From the NCBI GenBank assembly GCA_947627625.1, contig CANQWR010000005.1, forward strand, positions 1 through 64,000: a stretch of 64,000 nucleotides of DNA, given 5' to 3'. How positions within the stretch are numbered: position 1 is the first letter of the stretch; the number at the start of each line of letters is the position of its first letter. The position numbers and the translations under genes are program-made. Source of the stretch: an uncultured Ruminococcus sp. (GTDB lineage Bacteria > Bacillota > Clostridia > Oscillospirales > Ruminococcaceae). This document shows, piece by piece, positions 8,386-18,454 of this stretch. The notes beneath the pieces were generated by a model. That model saw nothing but the letters and a program-made list of their open reading frames with translations. It was not told the DNA's origin and made no database searches.

Positions 8386-8445
8386 AATTATCACTTCCCA
8401 ATGTGATTTTTTTATTTTTATTTTTTATTTTATATTTATATTTAT

Positions 8446-9048
8446 TTAATTATTTCTTATAAAGTCAGACACAAACTTTCTCAGTTCCGTCAGAGGGTGT
8501 CCGTGGAACATCTCGTCAAACTCCCTCCACTCCGACACATTCATCAGAAAACCCCTGTCAAAATCGTGGTCATAGGGGTCACAGAACCAGCCCTCCATGT
8601 CAGGCTTCACGGCGTTCAGCTTCCTCAAAAGTCTGTAGACCGTGTCGTCTCTCGCACCCGTCACGCCTTTTTCGTCAAAAGAACCGCTTATGCAGAAAAC
8701 TCCCTCAGCAGTCTCAATGTTGAAATTCAGATTATATTGCACTCCGTTCTGAATTTTCGTCTTGACTATGCTGTATATGTACCTCTTTCCCGAACCCGTC
8801 TTTCCCTTGTCGACTTCTACAATGCCCTGCTCATCGGAGAGACAGCTGCGTATGCCGTTTATGAAGTTCTGTGTGTCGTCAAATTGTATTGCACTCTCCG
8901 TCTTGCTCGGGAAAAACAGCACAAAACACGCCATTGTAGTCAGCTCTTTTACATAAGCCTCCGACTCCTCGGGATCATCAGGCATTGAGTTCACCTTTGA
9001 ATAGCCGTCTTCAATGTTAAAAATATTATTTTTTATCTTTATCTCCAT
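8446..9048 (-). CDS. hypothetical cytosolic protein in the his operon
   Basis: A 200-residue protein of unknown family with no signal peptide or membrane segment. It alternates strands and helices, has several Trp residues near the C-terminus (EGWFCDPYDHDF) and no catalytic motif that I recognise. An AGGAG site precedes the ATG. It sits between hisB and hisH, followed by a 60-base, almost pure A/T spacer. Position suggests co-transcription, not a role in histidine synthesis. Confidence 0.65.
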   Translation of the reverse strand: MEIKIKNNIFNIEDGYSKVNSMPDDPEESEAYVKELTTMACFVLFFPSKTESAIQFDDTQNFINGIRSCLSDEQGIVEVDKGKTGSGKRYIYSIVKTKIQNGVQYNLNFNIETAEGVFCISGSFDEKGVTGARDDTVYRLLRKLNAVKPDMEGWFCDPYDHDFDRGFLMNVSEWREFDEMFHGHPLTELRKFVSDFIRNN

Positions 9049-9085
9049 AGAATATCAAACTCCTCAAAAATTTACAGGCTTTATG

Positions 9086-9682
9086 TCAGATCACGCCCTT
9101 TGATGACAGGAAACTTCCGTCAGTGTTCTTTGAAACAGCCTTTTTCAGTGCGTGTGCGACTGATTTGTAAACCGCTTCTGCCTTGTGGTGGTCGTTTGAA
9201 CCGTAGAGAAGATTTATGTGCAGAGTTATCCCTGCATTGAACGCAAAAGCCCTGAAAAACTCCTCCGTCATGCACAAGTCGTACTGACCGCAGGACTGGT
9301 TCTTAAACTCACAGTTGAACACCAGAAAAGCCCTGTTTGATATGTCGAGACTGCACATTGCAAGTGATTCGTCCATCGGAATATATGCAGTGCCGTAACG
9401 CTCTATTCCCGATTTGCTCCCCAGAGCCTTGCTGAGAGCCTGTCCGAGAGTTATCCCGACATCTTCAACAGTGTGGTGACAGTCAACTTCAATGTCTCCC
9501 TTCGCCCTGACTATCATATTTATTCCGCTGTGTACCGCAAAAGCTGTGAGCATATGGTCAAAAAAGCCTATCCCCGTTGAGATTTCGGTCTCAAACTCCG
9601 ACTTGCCGTCAAGCTGTATTCTCACATAAATATCCGTCTCTTTGGTTTTTCGTGCAATTTCAGCAGTCCTCACAAATTCCAT
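9086..9682 (-). CDS. hisB: imidazoleglycerol-phosphate dehydratase HisB
   Basis: HisB dehydrates imidazole glycerol phosphate to imidazole acetol phosphate. The 198-residue, monofunctional form carries the manganese-binding histidine clusters (DCHHTVED near residue 70 and NDHHKAEA near residue 165) and the GIGFFDHML stretch. There is no fused histidinol phosphatase domain, and no separate phosphatase gene is visible in this operon, so that step must be encoded elsewhere. Confidence 0.97.
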   Translation of the reverse strand: MEFVRTAEIARKTKETDIYVRIQLDGKSEFETEISTGIGFFDHMLTAFAVHSGINMIVRAKGDIEVDCHHTVEDVGITLGQALSKALGSKSGIERYGTAYIPMDESLAMCSLDISNRAFLVFNCEFKNQSCGQYDLCMTEEFFRAFAFNAGITLHINLLYGSNDHHKAEAVYKSVAHALKKAVSKNTDGSFLSSKGVI

Positions 9683-9694
9683 ATAAAAAACTCC

Positions 9695-10759
9695 TCAAAG
9701 TATTTCTTTAAGTGCCTTGAAAAGCACGTCCATCTGTTCAGCCGTTCCGACTGTTATTCTTAGATAGTCCCTGATTACAGGCTTGTCCCAGTACCTCACG
9801 AATATCTTCTTTTCCCTCAGCTTCTCAAAGACTTCCCCTGCTGACTTTCCATTCGGACTTGCAAACAGAAAATTGCTTTTAGAATCGATCATTCCGAAAC
9901 CGAGTTCAGATAATTTCTTTTTGGAATACTCCCTTGTATCGACTATCTTATTGACAGTCTTTGAAAAATACTCCCCATCTTTGAGAGCTTCCGCACCGCA
10001 TAGCTGTGAGAGAGTGTTCATTGTGTAGGAGTTTATCGAAAACTTCACATCGTTCATATATTTAATCAGCTTTTCACTTCCCATTGCAAAGCCTATTCTC
10101 ACTCCCGCCATAGAACGTGATTTTGAAAAAGTCTGCACGACAAGAAGATTGTCATATTTTTTTATCAAAGGCAGACAGCTCGCCCCGTCACCTGCAAAAT
10201 CAATGTACGCTTCGTCTACTATCACGACAGAATCGGGGTTGTTTTTCACTATGTACTCCACCATCTCGACACTCTCCAAAACTCCCGTGGGGGCGTTCGG
10301 GTTCGGGAAAACAATTCCACCGTTTTCAGTTATATAATCATCGGGATTTATCCTGAAATCACTGTCAAGGGGTACAGTCCTGTATGGTATCCTGTACACG
10401 TCTGCCCACACATCATAGAACGAATACGTTATATCGGGAAACAGGACTGCTTTTTCGGAGTTGAAAAAAGTCAGAAAAGCCATTGACAGCACGTCATCAG
10501 AACCCACTCCGACAAAAATTTTATCACGACTTACTCCGTATGTCTCCGCTATCGCATTAACAAGGATACCTGCGTCGGGCTGAGGATAGAGACGCATTTC
10601 CGATATGTCAAAATTTTCAAGAATTTTCTTTACTCTCTCACACGGCGGATAAGGGTTCTCGTTCGTGTTCAGCTTCACAACGTTGATGTCTTTGGGCTGT
10701 TCTCCTGGGGTGTACGGGACTACCCTCCGCACACCTCTCTCCCAGTTGTTAATATTCAT
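9695..10759 (-). CDS. hisC: histidinol-phosphate aminotransferase HisC
   Basis: HisC transfers an amino group from glutamate to imidazole acetol phosphate, using pyridoxal phosphate. The 354-residue fold type I aminotransferase has the early NENPYPP motif, the PNPNAPTG stretch, the VVDEAYIDF Asp/Tyr pair, and the PLP lysine in TFSKSRSMAG. It starts behind an AGGTG site 19 bases after hisD. Confidence 0.96.
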   Translation of the reverse strand: MNINNWERGVRRVVPYTPGEQPKDINVVKLNTNENPYPPCERVKKILENFDISEMRLYPQPDAGILVNAIAETYGVSRDKIFVGVGSDDVLSMAFLTFFNSEKAVLFPDITYSFYDVWADVYRIPYRTVPLDSDFRINPDDYITENGGIVFPNPNAPTGVLESVEMVEYIVKNNPDSVVIVDEAYIDFAGDGASCLPLIKKYDNLLVVQTFSKSRSMAGVRIGFAMGSEKLIKYMNDVKFSINSYTMNTLSQLCGAEALKDGEYFSKTVNKIVDTREYSKKKLSELGFGMIDSKSNFLFASPNGKSAGEVFEKLREKKIFVRYWDKPVIRDYLRITVGTAEQMDVLFKALKEIL

Positions 10760-10778
10760 CTCTAATTCACCTGCCGTA

Positions 10779-12065
10779 TTATTCTCCGAAACGCACTTTT
10801 ATTGCATTTGCGTGAGCTGTAAGCCCCTCACGCTCCGCAATCAGGACTATATCGTCCTTTGCAGTCTCAAGAGCCTGTTTTGTGTAGTAAGTGTAACTCA
10901 TTCGCTTTGTGAAACTCGCAACGCCAAGCGGTGAAAAAAATCTCGCTGTACCACTTGTCGGGAGGACGTGATTGGGTCCCGCAAAGTAGTCCCCAAGCGG
11001 TTCAGAGGCGTAATTCCCAAAGAACACTGAACCCGCATTTTTTATACTTCCAAGAAGTTCAAGCGGATTTTCCATCAGGACTTCAAGGTGTTCGGGAGCT
11101 ATCTCGTTCGCAAATTCCACGCACTTCTCACGGCTTTCGGCTATTATCACCGCACCGTAATTTTCAAGAGACTTCTCTATAATCTCTCTTCTTGATAAAT
11201 ACTCCTTTTGCCTGTCTATCTCCGCAACAGTTTTTTCGGCAAGGTTTTCACTCGTTGTTATCAGAATAGACGACGCAAGGACATCGTGTTCAGCCTGTGA
11301 CATCAGATCCGCTGCCACAAATTCAGGCTTTGCGGAGTCGTCCGCTATTACAAGAATTTCGCTCGGTCCTGCAATCATGTCTATGTCAACAGTTCCATAG
11401 AGCAATTTTTTTGCGGTCGCAACGAAAATATTTCCAGGTCCGACTATTTTATCGCACTTCGGTATACTCTCCGTGCCGTACGCAAGACCTGCGACAGCCT
11501 GTGCACCTCCCGCAAGAAAAATTCTGTCCACTCCGCATATAGCCGCCGCAACGAGTATATCCTTGTTGGGTGTACCGTCTTTCAGGGGCGGTGTCACCAT
11601 TATTATCTCTTTAACTCCTGCTATTTTAGCGGGAATTGCGTTCATCAGCACGCTTGACGGGTACGCTGCCGTACCGCCGGGTACATAAAGTCCCACACGC
11701 TCCAGACCTCTGACGACCTGTCCCAGAATTACTCCGTTCTCTTTGGGTGCTATAAAACCCTGCTCCTTCTGCCTGTTGTGGAAGTCCGCAATATTCTCCT
11801 GTGCGTTGAGGAGTGCCGTCACAAAATCGGTGTCCGCCTCCGTGAGAGCGTCATTTATCACTTCACGGGGGACTTCATAGTATTCGGGCAGTTTCCCGTC
11901 AAATTTCTCCGTGTACTCCTTTATCGCCCTGTCACCGTTATTTCTGACATTCTCGATAATATCGGAAACTATCTCCGTGACTTTTTTATCTGTCTCCCCG
12001 GCACGCTTTTTCAGTTCCGCAAGAAAATTTTTCTCGTCCGTGCCGTTTGCAAAAATTTTTTTCAT
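10779..12065 (-). CDS. hisD: histidinol dehydrogenase HisD
   Basis: HisD oxidises histidinol twice with NAD to give histidine, the last steps of the pathway. The 428-residue protein has the family stretches VGPGNIFVATAKK, IAGPSEILVIAD and the zinc/base residues in the SQAEHD and AGPNHVLPTSG regions. Length and order are normal. A GGAAAGGA site precedes the ATG. Confidence 0.97.
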   Translation of the reverse strand: MKKIFANGTDEKNFLAELKKRAGETDKKVTEIVSDIIENVRNNGDRAIKEYTEKFDGKLPEYYEVPREVINDALTEADTDFVTALLNAQENIADFHNRQKEQGFIAPKENGVILGQVVRGLERVGLYVPGGTAAYPSSVLMNAIPAKIAGVKEIIMVTPPLKDGTPNKDILVAAAICGVDRIFLAGGAQAVAGLAYGTESIPKCDKIVGPGNIFVATAKKLLYGTVDIDMIAGPSEILVIADDSAKPEFVAADLMSQAEHDVLASSILITTSENLAEKTVAEIDRQKEYLSRREIIEKSLENYGAVIIAESREKCVEFANEIAPEHLEVLMENPLELLGSIKNAGSVFFGNYASEPLGDYFAGPNHVLPTSGTARFFSPLGVASFTKRMSYTYYTKQALETAKDDIVLIAEREGLTAHANAIKVRFGE

Positions 12066-12089
12066 TACAAAATTTCCTTTCCGAAAATT

Positions 12090-12722
12090 TTAATTTATAT
12101 TACTTTCTATAAGTTTGACAAGTCTCTCTATTTCAGCCTGACGCATTTTCAGGCTCACCGTGTTCACTATAAGCCTTGCAGAGATGTCCGCAACGTTCTC
12201 TATGACTTCAAGACCGTTTTCCCTCAAAGTCGTACCCGTCTCCACAATGTCAACTATACCGTCCGCAAGACCGAGAAGCGGTGCGAGTTCGACAGAACCC
12301 TCTATCTTGATAATTTCGGTGTCCATGCCCTTTTTTTCAAAAAAACTCCTTGCAACATTCGGGTACTTCGTGGCAATGGTCTTTATGCCGTAACCGCTGT
12401 AAAAATCGTTTCCCTTTTTGGTTGCAAGTGCAAATTTACACCTGCCGAAACCCAAGTCAACAAGTTCAAAAAACTTGCCCTTCATCTCCATTATAGTGTC
12501 CTTGCCGACAACTCCCATATCGCACACACCGTGTTCAACGTAAGTTATAACGTCATTTGCCTTTGCAAGCACCGCTTCAAGATTTCCATCGGGTACGGGC
12601 AGTATAAGTCTCCTGCCCTTTTCCCTGACAGCTGTGCAGTCAAAGCCTATTTTTTCCAGAAGATCAACCGTATCCTTTTCAAGTCTGCCCTTAGTAAGTG
12701 CTATTCTCACAGGTCTGTTCAT
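12090..12722 (-). CDS. hisG: ATP phosphoribosyltransferase, short form HisG
   Basis: HisG joins ATP and PRPP in the committed step of histidine synthesis. At 210 residues it is the short form without the C-terminal regulatory domain, which needs HisZ for activity and for feedback by histidine. The PRPP-binding loop is seen in DIVETGTTLRENGL. The gene follows hisZ with a single base between, as expected for two subunits of one enzyme. Confidence 0.97.
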   Translation of the reverse strand: MNRPVRIALTKGRLEKDTVDLLEKIGFDCTAVREKGRRLILPVPDGNLEAVLAKANDVITYVEHGVCDMGVVGKDTIMEMKGKFFELVDLGFGRCKFALATKKGNDFYSGYGIKTIATKYPNVARSFFEKKGMDTEIIKIEGSVELAPLLGLADGIVDIVETGTTLRENGLEVIENVADISARLIVNTVSLKMRQAEIERLVKLIESNIN

Positions 12723-12723
12723 T

Positions 12724-13911
12724 TTACATCTCCTCTCCTGCTATTACGATTCTCGCTATTTTTCTCTCCCTTGCGTACTCCCTCACGGAGTCTATGTCGC
12801 CCGAAAGAGCCGTCTCGACAACAAGCCCCTGTTCTCTGAGTTCCTGTGCCTTTCTGAAAGCGTCAGCTTCAAAGCCCTCTCTTGCAAAGACTATCGCATC
12901 AATGCGTGGGAGTGCGGGAAGTATGCCGTTTTTCTCTATAACTTTGGAAATTGCGTCTATATTGACCGCAAAGCCGACTGCGGGAACGTCATAGCCAAAT
13001 TCCGCTATGAGACCGTCATAGCGACCACCCGACACAACTTCATCGCCGTGTCCCTCCAGATAGCCCTTGAAAACAATTCCCGTATAGTAGTCCGTCTTGT
13101 TGACTATTCCCAGATCTACGGAGATATTTCCGCCCTCTCCGCAAAATTCGGAGGCGACAGAGTAGATCTCCCTCATGTAACTCAGAATACGTCTTATATT
13201 CAGACTGTCATCGGGGATAAGTTCCTCCGCCCTGTCAAAGACCTCCTCACCGCCAAAGAGTGCGGGAAGTCTCTTAAGAGCATCTGTCACGGGAGTTCTG
13301 CCGAAAGTGTCCAGATAGTCGTTGAGTGCGGGGAAGTCCTTGTTCTCTATAAGACGGCGTATTTTCTCCCTCTCACGCCTTGAAACGTCCAGACGGCTCA
13401 CAAGTTCCTTGAAAATTCCGATGTGACCGAGTTCAATTGAAAACTCCATATCAAGAGATTTCAGTGACTCCACCGCTGTTGAGATAACTTCAAGGTCTGC
13501 CATTTCGGAGTCGGAACCGACAAGTTCTATTCCCGCCTGCATTATTTCGTCACTCCTGCCTTTGAGCAGAGGTCCCGTCCTGTAGACGTTCTGTCTGTAG
13601 TAAAGTCTCAGCGGAAGCACCGCATCTCTCAGCCTTGTTGCGATAACTCTCGCTATAGGCATGGTGGAATCAGGTCTTATGACTATCAGTCTGCCCTTTG
13701 TGTCGGTCAGCTTGTAGAGATTTTCCTGCGGAAAATACCTCGAATTGAGACTGAAAACGTCGTAAAATTCAAGTCCCGAAGTTATCATCTCCGTGTAGCC
13801 CCTGCCCGAAAATATCCCCGTCAGGACGTTCTCCACACCTCTTCTTATTATGCACTCCTCAAAGAGCAAATCTCTCGTGCCCTCGGGAGTTATAAGGTCA
13901 TAGTTTTTCAT
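12724..13911 (-). CDS. hisZ: ATP phosphoribosyltransferase regulatory subunit HisZ
   Basis: HisZ is a paralogue of histidyl-tRNA synthetase that lacks tRNA charging and serves as regulatory subunit of short HisG. The 395-residue protein has class II synthetase motifs (TPEGTRDLL, the RPDSTMPIARV stretch, and YTGIVFKGY) but no anticodon-binding module of normal size. A strong GGAGGAG site fixes the start. A longer frame begins upstream without one. It is the first gene of the his operon. Confidence 0.95.
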   Translation of the reverse strand: MKNYDLITPEGTRDLLFEECIIRRGVENVLTGIFSGRGYTEMITSGLEFYDVFSLNSRYFPQENLYKLTDTKGRLIVIRPDSTMPIARVIATRLRDAVLPLRLYYRQNVYRTGPLLKGRSDEIMQAGIELVGSDSEMADLEVISTAVESLKSLDMEFSIELGHIGIFKELVSRLDVSRREREKIRRLIENKDFPALNDYLDTFGRTPVTDALKRLPALFGGEEVFDRAEELIPDDSLNIRRILSYMREIYSVASEFCGEGGNISVDLGIVNKTDYYTGIVFKGYLEGHGDEVVSGGRYDGLIAEFGYDVPAVGFAVNIDAISKVIEKNGILPALPRIDAIVFAREGFEADAFRKAQELREQGLVVETALSGDIDSVREYARERKIARIVIAGEEM

Positions 13912-14046
13912 AATGCTCCTCCTCTCGCAAATTATGAACGTGTGAGTAATCATATTAAATCGGATTAAATTAAATTAAATTAAATTATCTTATAACAAGC
14001 AACCACCCGTCAGCCCTGTTTTACTTTAGTCTGCTAACATGATAAT

Positions 14047-14075
14047 ATGATAACATAATAATACATTAAAGTCAA
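14047..14075 (-). promoter_or_regulatory. promoter of the his operon
   Basis: TTGACT, 17 bases, then TATCAT on the minus strand, with TGT before the -10 box. It begins 11 bases after the polC stop and leaves a leader of about 130 bases before hisZ. I found no T-box and no histidine-rich leader peptide in that leader, so regulation is probably not by classical attenuation. Confidence 0.65.
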
Positions 14076-14085
14076 GAGGTTTCAA

Positions 14086-17000
14086 TCAGAAAAACGACAG
14101 CTGTGCAGATTCGGACAAATCACCAAAAGCTCCCGCATTTCTGAGTGCCTCCATTGTGGGTTTTGTCACTCCGCTTACCATCTGAAATTCCTCTATCGAT
14201 ATGAAATCGTTGTTGCGGACTGCGTCATAGACCATTTTTGATGCACTCTCCCCTACCCCGTTCATTGCAGAAAAAGGTATTCTGAGTTTGCCGTCCTCTA
14301 TGAGGTACTCCGTGGCGTGGGACTTGAATATGTTGACGGGCAGAAACTCAAAGCCCCTTGACATCATCTCATTCACTATCAACAGTATTCCGTACAAATC
14401 GTTCTCTTTCTTGCTTCTCTCATTTCCAAGAGTGTTCAGCTCTTGAATCCTCTTCCTGACAGCCTCTTTTCCCGCAACGGCAAGTTCCGCATCAAAAGTC
14501 TCCCCTCGCACCGAAAAATATACGGCATAGTACTCAAGAGGTCTGTTCAGCTTGAACCAACCCAGTTTCATTGCCGCTATTACATATGCGGCGGCGTGTG
14601 CTTTCGGGAACATATATTTTATTTTCTTACAACTCTCTATATACCACTCGGGTACATCGTGTTCCCTCAGCATTTCTATTATTTCGGGTGTGAACTGCTT
14701 TGAAGCCTTTCCCTTTCTCGTCCACTCCATTATCTGGAAAGCCATTTTCGGTTCAACGCCTTTGTACAGCAGATAAGTCATTATGCTGTCTCTCGTTCCT
14801 ATCACGTCTGAAATTGTGCAGATTTTCTGTGCAATCAAGTCCTTTGCATTTCCGACCCACACGTCCGTACCGTGAGACAGTCCCGAAACTTGCAGAAAAT
14901 CACTGAATTTGGACGGCTTTGCGTCAAGAAGCATCTGTATTGTGAAATTTGTACCCATCTCGGGAATACCGAGACTTCCCGTCTTGCAAAATATATCCTC
15001 GGGAGTAACTCCCATTACGGAACAGTCCGTACACATTTTTATTACATCGGGGTCAGCTGCGGGAACGTCCTTTATATTTATTCCCGTCAAATCTTCAAGG
15101 TGCTTATATAAAGTCGGGACATCGTGTCCGAGTTCGTCGAGTTTTAGAATGGTGTCGTGCATGGAGTTAAAATCAAAATGCGTCGTTATGACTTCCGAAT
15201 CGTCCGCATCGGCAGGGTGCTGTACAGGCGTGAAGTCGTAAACTTCATACCCCGACGGCACTACCACCATTCCCCCCGGGTGCTGTCCCGTGGTCCTCTT
15301 TATTCCCGTGCAACCCATCGCAAGACGGCTGAGTTCCGCACTGTTCGGCATGGACAAATTGTTTTCCTCAAAATATTTTTTGACATATCCGTATGCAGTC
15401 TTTTCCGCTATAGCCGAAATAGTTCCCGCCTTGAAAACGTTGTCCTTTCCGAAAAGCTGTTCGGTGTACCTGTGTGCAAAGACGTGATATTCCCCCGAAA
15501 AATTCAGGTCTATATCGGGTTCTTTGTCACCGTCAAATCCCAAAAAGGTCTCAAACGGAATGTCGTGTCCCTCTCTCGTCAGATTGCTTCCGCACTCGGG
15601 ACACTCGGCAGGCGGCAGGTCAAATCCCGAACCGTATGAGCCGTCCGTGAAAAATTTGCTGTACTTGCACTTCGGACAGACATAGTGTGGCGGGAGCGGG
15701 TTCACCTCCGAAATTCCCGCCATTGATGCCACAAAAGACGAACCTACAGAACCTCTCGAACCGACCAGATAGCCGTGTTCCTCGGAATTTTTCACAAGTT
15801 TGTGTGCTATCATGTACAAAACCGCAAAGCCGTGCTTTATAATGGAGCTTAACTCCCTTTCAAGCCTTGCCCCGACTATCTCCGGTACAGGGTCCCCGTA
15901 AATCTCTCTGACTCTCCTCTGCGTTATCTCCCTCAACTCCTCCTCGGCACCGTCTATATTCGGAGTGAACGTTCCCTTCGGAATGGGTCTTACTCTCTCA
16001 ATCATGTCCGCAATCAGATTTGTGTTGTCGATAACTACCTCTCTCGCCTTTTCCTCACCAAGATAGGAAAACTCCCCAAGCATTTCGTCTGTAGTCCTAA
16101 GATAGAGCATAGCCTGATTTTCAGCGTCCCTGAAGCCCATTGATGAGAGTATTATCTTTCTGTAAAAAGAGTCCCTCTTGTCAAGAAAATGAACGTCACA
16201 GGTCGCACAGACGGGTATATTGAGTTTCTCACCAAGCTGTACTATATATTTATTTATATTTTCAAGTTCTTCGGAACTTTTTGCAGTCCCGTCCCTCAAC
16301 ATAAACTCGTTGTTGCCTATGGGCTGTATCTCAAGATAGTCATAGTACCCTGCTATCTTCTCAATGTAACTCTCGGGCTTTTTGTCGATTATAGCCCTGA
16401 AAAGTTCCCCCGCTTCACACGCACTTCCGAATATAAGACCCTCTCTGTATTTATCAAGTACAGACTTAGGCATCAGGGGCTTTTTGTAGAAGTAGTCAAG
16501 GTTGCTGAGCGACACAAGCTTGTACAGATTTTTCATTCCCGCCTGATTTCTGACAAGTATTATCTGGTGGTAGCTGTGCAGTTTCTTAATATCTATCTCC
16601 GAAACAAGTTCGTTAAGCTGATTAAGTTCCTCAAAACCACGCTCCCTCATCAGCTTGTTTATGACTTCAATATATATTTTCGACAGCATAACTGCATCGT
16701 CTGTAGCCCTGTGGTGGTCAAATTTTCCGAGTTTCAGATTTTTTGCAACGTCATTCAGCCTGTAGCGTTTCATCTGCGGGAGTGCCCCCTGACAGAGTAT
16801 AAGGGTGTCAATGTAATTATACTTGAAATCTATGCCGTTTCTCCGACAGGCTTCATTTATGAACGTCGTGTCAAAATCCGCATTGTGGGCACAAAGCACG
16901 GGATTTTCTCCGCAAAATTCCATAAAATCCCTGATAGCCTCTGCCTCTTCGGGAGCGTCCTTGACATCATAGTCGCTTATTCCCGTGAGTTCCGTTATCT

Positions 17001-18450
17001 TCTCGGGAATGTGTATTTTCGGATTGACTTTCGTGCTGAACGTGTCAACCGTCTGCAAGCCCTTTAGCTTGACAGCTCCTATCTCCGTTAGTCTGTCCTC
17101 TGAGAAATTCAGTCCCGTAGTCTCAACGTCAAAAATTATTACTTCATCATAGAAACTTCTGTCGTCGGGATTTTTCAGAATCATCTCCCTGTCAACGTCG
17201 TTCACTATATAAGCCTCACAGCCGTATATTATTTTCAGGTCTTTCGGGGCGTTGTACATACAGTCGGGAAAAGCCTGCACACAGCCGTGGTCTGTTATCG
17301 CAAGGGCGGGGTGTCCCCAGTAAGATGCTCTGTTCATCAGTTTTTCCGCACTCGTTATTCCGTCCATTGCGGACATATTTGTGTGACAGTGCAATTCAAC
17401 TCTCTTTTTCTGTGCGGTATCTTTTCTTATGAGTCTCTTTGTCTTTATGACGGAATTTGCCACAACGGTTATGTCACGGGAAAATTTGTCGTAGTCTATT
17501 TTTCCGCTTATCAGTATCGCATCGCCTTTGCCTATCTCCTCAACAGCTCTCAAATCCCTCTTGTCGTTTCTCTTTGCAAATATTTTGACTGTCACTGAGC
17601 TGCTGTAGTCGGTTATATTTATTGACGCAACTTTTATGTCTCCCTTGACCTCTTTGACTTCCATACTGAAAATATCGCCTACTACTATGACGTTCTGTCC
17701 GAGTTTGTCAAGAGCCTCCGCTATCGGCACGGGCTTTTCACGTATAGGCGAACCTCTCAGGAGTTCAGCGGATTCGGAGTCAAACTCCGTATCTATATGA
17801 CTGATGTCGATATGTCTCTCAGTCTTTTCCTGCTCCACGCTATTTTTGACATTTTCTTTGATAACACTCTCGTTTTTGGGTTTCTCCGCTCTCTCCCGTA
17901 CAGTTTCCCTCTCCGCCTTTTGGGAGACACTCTCGGCACACTCTTCCTCATTCCCGTCAAGCACAACTTCCGTCCCAACTCCGAATTGATTATATATAAG
18001 CTGTGAGAGTATATCGCAGAACCCTGCACCCGTCAGGATTTCCTTTCCACCGTGTGCAAGGTGGATATTAAAAACTCCGTCCGAAATAGTGACTTCCGAA
18101 TCATCAAGAAAACCGTTTGTCAGGGAGAGTTCCCTCTTCATCTGCTTTATCAGCATACCGTAAACGTCCAGACTAAAAAAGCGTGAGGGATAGCGACACT
18201 TCAGTTTTACGCACTCGATTTTCAGCAACTGTTCAACATTTTTCTCAAACAAAACAGTGTCCTCGTGCGGAATAACTCTGTTCTCTGACAGGACGTAAAA
18301 GCACATCTTTCTCAAGTCCTCCGAATGCGACAGCTTAAACAGTTCCGCACCACACAGAGACGGCGGTATATGCACGTCATATCCCGAGAAAAATTCGGAC
18401 AGCGTCGCCCTCCCCGAGACATCATTGCCCATGCCATTGTTAAAGTTCAT
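14086..18450 (-). CDS. polC: DNA polymerase III PolC-type alpha subunit
   Basis: PolC is the replicative polymerase of low-GC Gram-positives. The 1454-residue protein shows, in order, an N-terminal region of about 240 residues, an OB-fold (about 250-335), and a PHP domain (from about 350, HCHTNMSAMDG). The PHP domain is split by a DEDD 3'-5' exonuclease (about 436-610, FDVETTGL to ATDDAV). A zinc module (CPKC and CPEC) and the polymerase domain (GSRGSVGSSFVA, and PDIDLNF with catalytic Asp) follow. This order is diagnostic of PolC rather than DnaE. It lies 4 bases after ispG and ends just before the his promoter. Confidence 0.98.
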   Translation of the reverse strand: MNFNNGMGNDVSGRATLSEFFSGYDVHIPPSLCGAELFKLSHSEDLRKMCFYVLSENRVIPHEDTVLFEKNVEQLLKIECVKLKCRYPSRFFSLDVYGMLIKQMKRELSLTNGFLDDSEVTISDGVFNIHLAHGGKEILTGAGFCDILSQLIYNQFGVGTEVVLDGNEEECAESVSQKAERETVRERAEKPKNESVIKENVKNSVEQEKTERHIDISHIDTEFDSESAELLRGSPIREKPVPIAEALDKLGQNVIVVGDIFSMEVKEVKGDIKVASINITDYSSSVTVKIFAKRNDKRDLRAVEEIGKGDAILISGKIDYDKFSRDITVVANSVIKTKRLIRKDTAQKKRVELHCHTNMSAMDGITSAEKLMNRASYWGHPALAITDHGCVQAFPDCMYNAPKDLKIIYGCEAYIVNDVDREMILKNPDDRSFYDEVIIFDVETTGLNFSEDRLTEIGAVKLKGLQTVDTFSTKVNPKIHIPEKITELTGISDYDVKDAPEEAEAIRDFMEFCGENPVLCAHNADFDTTFINEACRRNGIDFKYNYIDTLILCQGALPQMKRYRLNDVAKNLKLGKFDHHRATDDAVMLSKIYIEVINKLMRERGFEELNQLNELVSEIDIKKLHSYHQIILVRNQAGMKNLYKLVSLSNLDYFYKKPLMPKSVLDKYREGLIFGSACEAGELFRAIIDKKPESYIEKIAGYYDYLEIQPIGNNEFMLRDGTAKSSEELENINKYIVQLGEKLNIPVCATCDVHFLDKRDSFYRKIILSSMGFRDAENQAMLYLRTTDEMLGEFSYLGEEKAREVVIDNTNLIADMIERVRPIPKGTFTPNIDGAEEELREITQRRVREIYGDPVPEIVGARLERELSSIIKHGFAVLYMIAHKLVKNSEEHGYLVGSRGSVGSSFVASMAGISEVNPLPPHYVCPKCKYSKFFTDGSYGSGFDLPPAECPECGSNLTREGHDIPFETFLGFDGDKEPDIDLNFSGEYHVFAHRYTEQLFGKDNVFKAGTISAIAEKTAYGYVKKYFEENNLSMPNSAELSRLAMGCTGIKRTTGQHPGGMVVVPSGYEVYDFTPVQHPADADDSEVITTHFDFNSMHDTILKLDELGHDVPTLYKHLEDLTGINIKDVPAADPDVIKMCTDCSVMGVTPEDIFCKTGSLGIPEMGTNFTIQMLLDAKPSKFSDFLQVSGLSHGTDVWVGNAKDLIAQKICTISDVIGTRDSIMTYLLYKGVEPKMAFQIMEWTRKGKASKQFTPEIIEMLREHDVPEWYIESCKKIKYMFPKAHAAAYVIAAMKLGWFKLNRPLEYYAVYFSVRGETFDAELAVAGKEAVRKRIQELNTLGNERSKKENDLYGILLIVNEMMSRGFEFLPVNIFKSHATEYLIEDGKLRIPFSAMNGVGESASKMVYDAVRNNDFISIEEFQMVSGVTKPTMEALRNAGAFGDLSESAQLSFF

Positions 18451-18454
18451 ATAG

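Noticed and set aside
11778-12839. Plus-strand frame of 353 codons opposite hisD, hisG and hisZ
   Set aside because: It is a shadow of three well-identified genes. It has low-complexity Phe/Leu/Arg composition and no domain.
13912-14046. T-box or histidine leader peptide before hisZ
   Set aside because: No T-box sequence (TGGNACCGCG type) and no run of His codons are present in the leader.
16189-17067. Plus-strand frame of 292 codons opposite polC
   Set aside because: It lies wholly inside the polC exonuclease and PHP region and has no ribosome site or motif.
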